Shown in pieces: positions 35,562 to 46,639 of a stretch of 64,000 bases of DNA. The DNA is from Siniperca chuatsi (taxonomy: Eukaryota; Chordata; Actinopteri; Centrarchiformes; Sinipercidae): contig NC_058064.1 of the NCBI RefSeq assembly GCF_020085105.1, positions 18,669,823 through 18,733,822 of the forward strand. Direction: 5' to 3'. Under the pieces are notes generated by a model. The model was not told the DNA's origin. It made no database searches and saw nothing but the letters and a program-made list of their open reading frames with translations. The translations under genes and the position numbers were made by a program. Position 1 is the stretch's first letter, and each line of letters starts with the position of its first letter.

Positions 35562-38500
35562 GTAAGTACAGCTGTGACACCTAAACTCCTGGACTAAGAT
35601 CAAATTTAAAGGACCATAGCAGTGTTTTTGCATGTTTTAGCTCATGAAGTAGAGATCGACTGTATTTTATGGCACTGCTAACAATTTGCATGATGTCTTC
35701 TGTGGCTGTGCAGGAGCTTTCTAACATCTGAATTGACAACTGAAAAGCAGATAGAGAATAGCAGGATAGAACCCAATACAGGGATGAGTCAGGAGAAAGA
35801 CTTGTGGACTCAGTTTCACCTCTCCACAGCTCATCAAAGGGAGCTTGTGCTGACTTTTCTCTCACTGGTCATCGGTTGTTGAGTTCACCCTGCATGAAAT
35901 GTCAGTGAAGATGTTCCAGCAAAGACCTCGCACGGAGACCAGGATTATACAAACGCTTTCATTTAGCTGCCATCGAGAGAAGACCAAAGCAATCTGAGCC
36001 ACAGAAGAAGAGGTTTTTTTTCCAGAGGTTCCTATACAAAGGCAGCTTTGTCTGACACTCCTACAGAGGAGATGATGAGCAGGGGGACTTCGTGTCCTTG
36101 GCTCTCCTTTGCCCTTTCCTTCAGTTTCTCAGTTTGACATTCTTTGACATTCGCCACTTTTCATTTCTCTGTATAAAAGGGAGTTATATACTGACAGAAA
36201 TGTCACACAGTTGCAAACAGAGCTTCATATGACTCTTTGTACACTGACTGTGTCTTTATCTTCTTGATTTGCTTATACTCTATGCCAGTGGCAATGCATG
36301 AAGATTAAAGATCTAACTGTAGTGGAGGGGAACTGGAAATACTTGTGACGAAAACTCAGAGAAACCATAACAATTACAACAAATATGGTTTAAGGAAATA
36401 TGAGGATTTAGGAGCGATTTGATTGAACATACAGGAATCTTCTAACAAGCTCGTAAAGCTTTCATTTTAAAAGCGTTGGCTAGAGACGTAACTGAAGACG
36501 TTTGTCCAGCCAGCTGTGTGAAATCTTAAACCACTATCAGATGGTCACACAGTGCAAACCAGTGTGTGAAGAATTCAACTAATCCCAGCAGCCAGTGTGC
36601 AGTCTTAAGCCACTGCAATGCTTTTGTTTTTTCAAACAATGCATCCTTTACTCTGTACAAACCTGCCAAAAATAGATTTCTCCGACAGCAACTGTATACT
36701 ATTACTGATAAATCTAATAAATCCTGTACTGTTGTCAGAAAAACATATATGATGAAAATCTGGATAAAAATGGCATACATCTAAAATGTATTTCCACTAC
36801 TGAATGCCTTTTCTCACTTTGTTTATGTATTAATAGTTTTACTATATAGGTTGATGAACACCTAGATGATACTTGTTGCGTGTCATGAATGGGGAAATTA
36901 GCTATAGAGACCAAGTTTTTTGTAGCAGGCTTGTTTTCAGCCCCGGAGGTTGCCGCTTGGTGTAAACACTGAATTAAGTTAAAGTGGCAGTGTTAAATTG
37001 AGCTAGATGGGTCAGTTGAAGTGGAATTCTTGAAATAATTTACAACCAGTTCAAGTGTAAAAACTGAAAGATGTGAGCTGAAGTGTAAGCAGTGAAAACA
37101 GTTGGAGTAAATTGTGTATGAACATTAGACGTTGTAGATCCTTGAAATTTGAGTTTTTTTGTTCAGAAGTGAAGATTTGTAACCTGAAAGGGTTTGAAGT
37201 GTCAGTTGAACTCAGTTGACGTGCAAGTGGTAAAAGTAGTAGTGGTCAGTAAAAGTGTAAGTAATGAAAGCTCTTCAATTCACTTGCACAATGCACTTAA
37301 ATGAAAGTAATTTAATTTAAAGTGTAAGTCAAAGAGATAGTTGAAAGGCTCTCAATTTCACTGTTTTCTTCTTTTATTCTTTAATTGACAGTTCATCTGC
37401 TTTGAGTAATGAAACTTTAACTGACACATCAACTAGAAATTAGTTGATGTGTCAGTTAAAGTTTCATTACTCATTCTTACACTTCAGCTGACACTTCAAA
37501 CAGTTTTAGGTATCAGATCTTCACCTTTCAATAAAAACAAAACTTAATCCACTCTTCTAAGTCCCACAACTTCCACTGTTCATACACAATTTACTCCAAC
37601 TGCTTTCAGTGCTTACTGTTCAACCAATGCTTCAACTGAAATCTTTCAGTTTTTTACATTAAAACTGGTGCTAATTTCTTTCAAGACTTCCACTTCAACT
37701 GACCCTTCCAGTTCAATTTATCACTCACACTAAAGCTGACATCTCAACTAATTTTAGTGCTTGAAGTTCAGCTGAATCTTCCTCTAAAATCTTCTACAGC
37801 GCACACTCTTGAATTGACACTTCAGCTTCATTCAGTGCTTACACTTAAACTGAAACTATCAGCTTCTTTTAGTCCTTCCATTTTAAATGCCACTTCAACT
37901 TCTTTCAGTAGTTGCATTTCAGCTGCCACTTCAACTCCTCTCAGTATTTCAAATGTCTCACATGCAAGTTTTCAGCAGCGAGCAGACGTAAATTTAGCCT
38001 TTTGTAGTTAATATAATAATTTTACAGCATCGCCCTCTTTCTCCCTAAAACCAAGAGCAGATGCTAATTGTTGTCTCTGAGAACATTTCAGCGACATCTG
38101 GATCACAGGAAGATACTGTATTTCTTTGCTAGGTGCACAGTGACACCATTCCACTTATGTAACTCCTTCTGTGTGTGTGTGTCCTCAGTGGTCTGCAGGA
38201 AGGGCTTAGACAGCACCACACTGGCTATTCATGACCAGGAGATCTACTGCAAGTCATGCTACGGGAAGAAGTACGGCCCAAAAGGCTACGGCTACGGTCA
38301 GGGGGCGGGGACGCTAAACATGGACCGAGGAGAGCGGCTGGGAATCAAACATGAAGAGTAAGATAGGCTGCTGCATAAGCCCCAAATGTAACATAATGTA
38401 TTTTAGATGTATATTTAGATGCACAGGTTTGAGTCAATTTGACTAATCCTTATGAAGCATGATCACTATGATTATTTCAACCAACATTGAACAAGTATGC

Positions 38501-41500
38501 TGTGTGGTCACTGTTTGGCAATATGACACTGTATTATCATGCAATTCATCACTGCTGTATGCTGTTGCTCAGAGTTGTGTTGTGCTTCTGTCTCCCCGTG
38601 TTGCTTGCTATGCTTCGTCAGAGCTGTGTTGACATCCATTCCAGCACTGAAATGTTTCCATCTGATGGGATGATAAAAAACGAATTAAGTGCAAATGTAC
38701 AAATTTAGATGCAATTTAACAGTAAAATGCCCTGCAGTGCTGCAAGTAACTACGAAATTACTTTAAATTTGACTCCGTTTTGCAACTTTTTAGATTCAAT
38801 ACAATACAAATTACATCTTAAAAGGTCTGAATAAAGGAACATTCATCAGACTTTATCATTCATCAGAATTGCACAAGTGGTTGCCATGAGTTGCCAGTGC
38901 TATTGTCTCCAAACAGTATGCATTCATGATGCTGAACTTGAACTAGTTCCCAAATACATGAACTTGAAAAAAAAAAATACTTGACATAGAATTGCTGACG
39001 TGGTCAAAATGCCAAAAAAAATTGGATTTTACTTTGGCCATTATTGCCCTCCACTAGTATAGCAGCTTTCTAACTTGACCAGAGAACAGCATGGTGCTGT
39101 ATTTCAACATGAGTCAGTGGAAATAGCTAGATGAGTGGGTAACTGGTAGTAAGAGCCACTACTGGGTGGCCTAGTGATTAGAGAGATTGTCCAGTAACTA
39201 AAAGCTAACAGGTTTTGTCTCTTGTTAGCTTTTAGGACCGCAATCTAAATGTCTGTAATGTAAGGGTCCTAAGTTAGTAGGACGAGTTTCACTGTCAGGT
39301 CAGCTACAGTACAGATCGGCAGTCCTGGCGCTTGTAGGACACTTCAGCAGGCCAAATACAAAAGGCTTGAGTCCTCCAGTTCAAATATGTTATGTATGAA
39401 ACCCTCTGCTGCATCCTTTTCTGTTTCTCAATGCCTGAACCACAAAGCTTTGAGAGAGGAAAGAAATGTTGACAGGAATATTCGCAAACAATCTGCCCCT
39501 TTATCAAATCCATCTTGGCTGCAGCAGTTCCCAGCTGGTTTGGTGAACAGTGTAGATCCAAGAAGAGAAAAGTCCAAGCTGAAGTCTGAAATTCAGAGTG
39601 ATGACCGAAGAGCTTAATACATCATCTAATAGATCCGGTTCATTGCTTTGCATGCATTAGAGGCCCTGGAACGGGTCTACTTTCTGGGCACTCATACTAA
39701 AAAAATGACATCCACTTCTGAGAGCTGAAGAGTGTGTATCCTTACATACACAGGATATGAAAGCACCATAAACACAACACCTACCCAGAATGCTTACTCC
39801 TGCCTCAGACGTGGTGATGACTGTTATGAAAGAGTTTATTATGTAACCAGCAGAATCCTGCTTTCCCTCCTCTCTGTCCTCTGCCACAAAGGGCTTCATT
39901 CATGGGCAACTGGGGCTGGCAGTCACCCTCCGATAAGCACCGCTCCAGGGTCCCAGTGTGCCCCGCTCACTTTCCCACCAATGTCTGAGCACAGAGAGAG
40001 GGATAGTAGAGGAGGAGGGTGTGCCAGGTTTATTTCTGGTCTTTTTAAAAATGGTATTCACAATCATTTATAAAGTTGTCAGACAACAGATATTAATGAA
40101 TTCAAGAATTAATGTTTAACTGATACATAATTAAGGTTCTTGCTAAGGTATTTATTACGGCAGATGGCAGTGTTTTGGGTCATTCTTGCTTCACTATTAG
40201 TAAATGAGTAAATGTTTTGACGAGAACAGAGGAGGTTCTGGTACGGAAAGAGTTTCATTCCGAAATCAGATATTCACCACTTAAAAAAGTGTTTTTTACA
40301 GAATGATCTGTAAAAACTTATTTTCTATGACATTAATTACTTTTTAAAGGATCAATTTCAGTCTTTAGATGACAAAATAATATATATTTATATTTAAAAA
40401 CTAGATGATTTAGATTTTAGACATACTGAATGATGGTGATTTTTGGATTCATGTTTTTTAGAAACAATTTGTCATGTGCATTATATGCCCCCCCCCCCCA
40501 GGACACAGACTCACAGACCGACCACCAACCCCAACCCATCCAAATTTGCCCAGAAGTTTGGAGGTTCCGAGAAATGTGCCCGGTGTGGAGACTCTGTCTT
40601 TGCAGCCGAGAAGATCATGGGGGCAGGCAAGGTGAGAGTTTTATCTAAAGCATCTTCTGCTCTCTGTTGACGCCACAGAGCTAAGGCGATGCCTTCATAT
40701 TGCTTGTTTTGGCTGACCACTCATGCAGAATTAAAAACTGAAATATCTCAACAATTATTGGATGGATTGCCATGAAACATTATACAAACATTCATGGTCT
40801 CAGGAGGATGCATGCTATTGACTTTGGTGATCTGCTGACTTTTTCCTCAAGTGCCACTAGCAGGATAAACCTATTCAGTGAGCTATCTAAACATCTACTA
40901 GATGGATTAGCACAAACTTTATGCAGACATTTGTGGTTCCCAGTGGATGTATCCTAACGACTTTGGTGATCCCGTGAGGTTGACATTCGTAGTTTTGAGT
41001 GAAACATCTATTGAATGGATTGCCATGAAACTTGGTACAGACACTCACGTCCCCCTCAGGAAGAATTGTGATCCCCCTGACTTTTCATCTTTCCAGTGCT
41101 TTGGCTTATGAGCAAAACTAGGGACTGTCCCATCAGCCTCAGCTGTACTTTGTGTTTAGCGCTAATTAGCAAATGCTAACATGACATAAACCAATATGGG
41201 TAACATGTTAAACATTCTACCTGTTAAACATCAGCATGTTTACATTGTTCTTTTGCTCATGTTAGCATGCTGACTTTAGCATTTAGCTCAAGTCACTGAT
41301 GCGACTTAGTACAGCCTCACAGAGCTGCTAGCTTTGCTGTAGACTCAGTAACCAATACATTGACAACAGTATTCGATTAATCGATCATAATCATTTCAAC
41401 ATTACACTTTGGATCATTGTTCATCTCTGTATGTAGGATATAGTAAATATTCCAGTAAAGCCAGAAAGATGAGTATGCAGAATAAAAAACACACTTTGGA

Positions 41501-44500
41501 TACAGTATGCACTGTCACGCTGTAAATTGAGGCATCTGCCATTTGGCTTTCACTTGTTGAGCCAAGTTGAAATAAATTATGACTCTTGGCTAAGGTTATT
41601 AATTTATTGTCATGACAACACTGACGGAGAGTGTACAACTAGGCTGTGCCTGGGAATCTGATCTTGTACCACAGACTTGAAGAATGTGCTCCTGCAACTC
41701 TATTCTGGTGTTTCTTGTTGACACTAATGACAAAACTTAATGTGTTTAACAGAATTTAAGCTGCAGTGTGAACTTAACTGGGTTATAATTGACCTCGTGT
41801 AGTGTGTATTCAACTTTTACAGAACGATCATTATATACAGTTTTAGCATCAACAGCCCCAACAGAAATCAAACCTCTAACCCAAGCCGTGTTGGTTCCGT
41901 GAACTCCACAGGACCACAATCTACATCACAAACCACACACGGGTGAAACTTGTTTGACCGGATTGAACGCACATGGTTTTTACAGTGCTGAACCACATGC
42001 GGGAGGTTTGGTGTGGTCTCTCCTAATGAGAGAACACAAATCCTGTTTTCTGATTGAAGCCAACCCATAAAGTTTGGATGGGAGCTTCCTAACAGCTGGC
42101 GTTAATCGTGCGAGGCTGCCTGGACCACTGGGGTTCTGGCAGATGTTGTTGACACACAAATTTACAGTAGATGAAGTCATGAGGCCTACACTCTTGAGAT
42201 GTATCGGCAGGATGTTTAGTGCTGAGGAAGAAAATCAATGAGTCTCAGAGTAAACTTGTCCCCAGAGGAGCAAAGATTTGTGTTCTGCAGATATCTGTTT
42301 CCTCTAAAAACGGGACCATTTCCTGTCGCTGAGAGCTGTTAATGTGTTTCCTAATGGGAGGAAATCTATGGGAGGCTTTACTCATTTGCTAAATATAACT
42401 GTAATTTTCTGTATAATGAAGACATTCAGAAAACTGAGCAGCTTTGATGGGACTTGATGAAGGAAATGATGACATATGCTCCAACATCTGTTATCAGCAG
42501 TTATCAGCTGTAAATAACTACAAACACTGTGCAAGCCTAACAGATGAAGGTAGATTTAGCATAAAAGCTTGAACTTGAACAGCTGCCACTGTAGGTATAA
42601 AATTCAAATTCTCTCTTTCTCCTCATAGCCGTGGCATAAGAACTGCTTCCGCTGTGCAAAATGTGGCAAGAGCCTGGAGTCGACCACTCAGACTGAGAAA
42701 GACGGAGAAATCTACTGCAAAGGTGAGATGAAACGGAATACGTGTAGCGTTAGAGCATTACAACACAACGTTTCTGTTACAACTTTGAATTTCTGATGGG
42801 ATTACTGTCGTTACTAAGATTTCACAGAGAGCCAGGAATAATACAAGGTAAAATCACATTTGCGTTAGCCAACACATGTTGGCAGAGCAAGAGCAGAATA
42901 AATCCACCACGCACGGCGACATGAGCAATCTGCCGGAGAGGGATCCAGCAGCAACAAATGTTCTCACTAAAACATCCATTAATGAGTAATATGTTTAGTT
43001 AGTTTGTGTGATCACTGACATAATGGCCCTAAATCCTCTCAAACTGTAGTTCTTCAACAGAAAGGTCATGGCATGAAGACAGATGTTGACATGTAAGAGT
43101 TGAGCATGACAAAATGAACACGGCGCAAACTGCAGTCTGATGAAGGTCCGCTACAACAGGTAGCGTGCGTGTGTGTGTGTGTGTTTAAGTTGTAGGAACT
43201 GGAATCAGGTTTGTTTGGCCTCCCAAACGCACGGCATGCCTCTAGCCATGGCAGTGTTGCGTTGCCATGGCATTTTTTTCATGTTCCCCAGAGGATGACG
43301 CCTAATGACTTCGGTGATCCGCTTTCTGACTTCTCCTGTAGCGCCACCACGAGGTTGACATTTGCTGTTTTGAATGAAATGTCTCGACAGCTGTGCCATG
43401 AAATTTGGTACAAACATTCGTGTGGATGAATAATAATAACCCTTACCTTTTTCATCTAGTGCCATCATCACATCAAGGTTTCAATTCGTCCAATACTTTG
43501 GTTTATGACCAAATACCTGCCATCTAATACTTTGGTTTATATAGGTTATATATAACCCTTATATATCAGCCTCAGCCACACTTTGGGTTTAGTGCTAATC
43601 AGCAAATGTTAGCATGCTAACATGCTAAACTAAGATGGTCAACATGGTAAACATTACACCTGCTAAACATCAGCATGTTAACGTTGCCATCGTCATGTTA
43701 GCATTTAGCTCTCAGTCACTTATTGCTGAGGCTAAGAGAACCTTCAGGAACCAAACACAACAAACGTTTCCAGTCTGGTTCAGACTAAAGAAAACAAACT
43801 GCAGGTACAGTATGATCACACTGTGAGAATTCAACCTGATCCAAACGACAGCGACAGCCGTGTCTTTGAAACCAAAGTTGCAACACTCGGGTGGAACTGT
43901 TGCCGCAGCAACACGTTACTGCAGATGTGATGACTGTGAAATAAGCACTTAGATCACCTCTGTTAGATTTACATACATTTGACTGTCTTATGATTCAGTC
44001 AGGTCAAATTTACAGCTGACACCTGCTCATAAAAATGATTAACTAGTTATTCACAAATATCGATTTGTGGATAGATGAAAAGGTTTCTCAGCATTATGTA
44101 GAGAGCGGCTCTTGCAGCCAAGTCACTGCTGATGTGATCATACTGTATCAGCCCAAACAGAACTGGATGTACTGGCTCTTATGTAACAACCCCTTGACAC
44201 AAAACACACTCTTTCACTCACAGATGAGCTGTTATGTCACATTTGGTGTGTTGGTTTGGCTGGACGACACTGGCCTCGTCAAGCTAACAGAGCTGCTTAC
44301 TGTACTCTAGACTTTAGAGGGCAGAAACATCTGCAGTCTGACCTCCACAGTGATTTCTCCCTCCTCATCAGCACAATGAGATGGGACGGTTTGGTTAAAC
44401 AGAAGACACACACACACAGTGATACACACTGGCAGACATAGAAGCCGACATAAACACACAGACACACACACACACACACAGATGTCAGCAGATGGATGTT

Positions 44501-46368
44501 TGCTGAATGTCATAATGAAACCTTGTACTGATGAGGAGGAATGCTGCATCTCAGCTCTAAACCCAAACAGACCAGACTCTGCTGCTGCTATCAATCAGTG
44601 GTTTCGCCTCTAACAGAGGCATCCTGACTCTGTCTCTGCAAACGAAAGGTTTCCAAACACTTTTAACAGTTTGTGTAAAACTATCCAGGAGGGGTTTGCA
44701 GAGACTTTAAAGAATTGAGCTCACTGCTCAGGTTGTGGTCAAACACAACCTGAGCAGTGAGCTTATTTTAAGCGTCACATGTTGATGGGAGATAAACGGA
44801 GTGTTAGAGCTGGGAAACTGCACTGTGCGAGACGTTCTTTGTGCACACACACACACACACTTAGGTGTTGAAGGTGGTCAACACTGCTGGAATTATGTGC
44901 AACAGGAAGATGAGGGGGATGTCATTAGGCCTTTACTACAGCAGGAAAAGCACAGGTGTAAATAATAAATGGATGGTGGCTGAATTCCATTTAGCTGCTT
45001 CAGTTTCAGGGTCTCCTGGTATTGCGCATGCAGGCTCACTGTCACACTGTCATGGCTTACTGGGACAGCTGAAGAGAACAGAGCCATCCTCAATGTTATC
45101 AGTAACACAACTGTGATTTTCCGACCATGACAGGTCAAAATGCGTCACCCAAAACAGTAAAACGCGCTGTTCCGCTCACCCGGACACCTTTTTATCCATC
45201 AAGCTAGTGTTGTGGTGACTTGGTTAAGTATGGAAAACACCAGCTGTAGCTCACCTCAATACACTGGAACTCAGTGGCATAAATAGTCATAATAATGGAA
45301 GATATGTGTAGCTCAGTGATGGAACCAGCTACTTGATATTGGAAGAAAGCAGGCTGACCTTTTACTTGGGATGGAAAATATCACTGGATCAGCTGTGGGA
45401 TGTAGTGAGGTACTCTTTGATGATGAAAAGATAAACATTTGTTTGTCAAGAGAAACTGTGTGTTTAAACCCAAACTGCAGACATTTGGGAAGCTAAAATG
45501 ATGTTGTGTGTAATTCATCTAAGAAGCTATCTAAGAAGGTATTTGTGTGCCCAGTTGAGATCTGGTGTTTTACCAGTGTGTTTAAACTGGACAGTGTGGA
45601 AGTCTGGAAGAAGAAAAGCACATTTGTTCAATTTACCATCTCAATGATACAGAAAATGAGTTCAATTGTGTTTTTTTGTGTTTGCTGGGAACCCTGCAAT
45701 ACTTTTAGCAGATTAAAAGACTGAATTGGCTGTTCACTTATGAAACATATTAGTTAGCCGGATATATATTTCTTTTCTTTCTTCTGCCATTCAGTGTAAA
45801 ATGTATTTGAAATATTGCACATAAATATGTTATTTGAAAGTATATAATGTACTGTACATATACATACAGTATAGTGTTTTTTTTCTTTTGGTTTTGTGTA
45901 TTACGGGATGACGTCCTGTCATATCTTGGATGTTTGATATATATATATATAGCGGTGTCTGGTGATCCCATGAGGGATGGGCCACATGTTTGGCATGACA
46001 TGGAAATAAGAACTAACCAGCGTAATTCACACACTGGTGAGGTTTCTTCCTTCTTTGCGAGCTTGTTACAGCAACATTAAATCATTTTCTTCCTCAGCTG
46101 TTCAGTTTGTTTTGGTATAAAGCCGCTTTGGCTGATATCATCGTGCTGTGGGCAGCTTACTGACATCACCTTACAACATTTACCCAGTTTTTAAAAGGGC
46201 GGTTTTTAGTCAGTAACTTAAGGATGCAGCTTTGGAACAATAAAATCTTAAGCTCCTTAATGTTAATTCTTTCCTCTCCTTCCCCCCCCAGCGTGTTACG
46301 CCAAGAACTTCGGGCCCAAAGGGTTCGGTTACGGCCAGGGAGCCGGCGCTTTGGTTCACGCTCAGTGA
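35450..46368 (+). CDS. csrp2: CSRP2 (CRP2/SmLIM), two-LIM-domain protein (5 coding exons, 193 aa)
   Basis: Coding exons are 35450-35561, 38189-38357, 40502-40631, 42629-42722 and 46292-46368. They total 582 nt, GT-AG introns, all joins in frame, ending in TGA. The protein has exactly the length of human CSRP2. LIM1 zinc ligands are C10, C13, H31, C34, C37, C40, C58 and C61; LIM2 ligands are C119, C122, H140, C143, C146, C149, C167 and C170. All are intact. Each LIM is followed by a glycine-rich repeat ([15 protein letters not shown] and [15 protein letters not shown]); the first overlaps the known CRP nuclear-localisation segment. Family knowledge: CRP2 binds alpha-actinin and zyxin and bundles actin, and in the nucleus bridges SRF and GATA factors for smooth-muscle genes. 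The [13 protein letters not shown] linker and C-terminal ALVHAQ separate it from CSRP1 and CSRP3. Confidence 0.97.
36961..37765. repeat. Large fold-back (inverted) repeat in csrp2 intron 2
   Basis: The left arm (36961-37435) and right arm (37441-37765) are imperfect reverse complements. At the centre 37404-37435 and 37441-37472 are perfectly complementary over 32 bp with a 5-nt loop. Another 25-bp perfect match pairs about 37099-37123 with 37577-37601. The left arm has about 190 extra bp near the centre. No open reading frame is found. It could be a MITE-like fold-back transposon or inverted satellite copies. Confidence 0.8.
37766..37960 (+). repeat. Degenerate ~36-37-bp tandem repeat flanking the fold-back element
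   Basis: Units built on CACTTCAACTGACACTTCAA followed by CTTCTTTCAGTGCTT recur four or more times with substitutions. The same motif recurs in the right arm and, inverted, in the left arm of the fold-back repeat. Confidence 0.65.
38189..38357 (+). CDS. csrp2: csrp2 exon 3, second half of LIM1 and Gly-rich repeat
   Basis: It encodes [15 protein letters not shown] through GERLGIKHE (residues 39-93), nearly identical to human CSRP2. The following codon is split GA/G with exon 4. Confidence 0.97.
39165..39290 (+). repeat. Degraded tRNA-derived SINE in csrp2 intron 3
   Basis: GGTGGCCTAGTGATTAGAGA resembles an A-box region and ACAGGTTTTGTCTC a decayed B-box. Confidence 0.4.
40502..40631 (+). CDS. 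csrp2: csrp2 exon 4, linker and start of LIM2
   Basis: It encodes [20 protein letters not shown] through [10 protein letters not shown] (residues 95-137). The acceptor is preceded by 12 consecutive C (40488-40499). Confidence 0.96.
40740..41355 (+). repeat. Longest copy of TTAGCATGCTAA repeat family (csrp2 intron 4)
   Basis: Begins AAATATCTCAACAATTATTG, has two internal ATTGCCATGAAAC repeats, and ends at the ACAGAGCTGCTAGC segment. It lies about 110 bp after exon 4. No ORF. Confidence 0.7.
42629..42722 (+). CDS. csrp2: csrp2 exon 5, LIM2
   Basis: It encodes [19 protein letters not shown] through DGEIYCK, holding LIM2 ligands H140 to C167. Leaves in phase 1. Confidence 0.97.
43210..43720 (+). 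repeat. Copy of TTAGCATGCTAA repeat family (csrp2 intron 5)
   Basis: Shares CAGAGGATGACGCCTAATGA-type text, TTTATGACCAAATACCTGCC and TTAGCATGCTAACATGCTAA with the 40740 copy, same orientation. Confidence 0.65.
44718..44763. repeat. Perfect 20-bp inverted repeat in csrp2 intron 5
   Basis: AGCTCACTGCTCAGGTTGTG at 44718-44737 and its exact complement at 44744-44763, separated by a 6-nt loop. Its origin is unknown. Confidence 0.92.
46292..46368 (+). CDS. csrp2: csrp2 exon 6, C terminus and stop
   Basis: It encodes [18 protein letters not shown] and ALVHAQ, then TGA at 46366-46368. The acceptor follows an 8-C tract. Confidence 0.97.
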
Positions 46369-46590
46369 TGGCTGAACTGGATCACTCAGACACAGACAGT
46401 CACACCTTTATACATTCCTCTGTCCAACATCAACATCAACCAGCCCCCTTTTCTTGTGTTTTCTCCCTCGAATGCTTTTATGTTGAATTAAGTGCTCATG
46501 GTACAAATAAAAACATTAACAAACCAAACCACGTGTTCACATTTGACTGTATTTTATTATTAAAGCCATTAAAACTGAACCATGCCCATA
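46369..46590 (+). terminator. csrp2: csrp2 3' UTR and poly(A) signals
   Basis: A short 3' UTR. AATAAA at 46506-46511 is the best poly(A) signal; an ATTAAA-like sequence follows near 46558. The end lies close to the presumed end of the opposing zdhhc17 transcript. Confidence 0.55.
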
Positions 46591-46639
46591 TGTTTACATC
46601 TGAAGCGGAGTTACAGTGATGTCTGAAGGTGGGCAGAGA

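Noticed and set aside
36171..36182. TATAAAAGGG in csrp2 intron 2 as an alternative promoter
   Set aside because: No downstream exon that would join csrp2 in frame is apparent; isolated TATA-like strings are common in AT-rich introns.
37757..38011. 84-codon Ser/Thr/Leu-rich open frame
   Set aside because: It is the translation of the degenerate 36-bp tandem repeat.
44718..44763. Reading the csrp2 intron hairpin as a miRNA gene
   Set aside because: Stem is too short and perfectly paired with a 6-nt loop, with no flanking lower stem.
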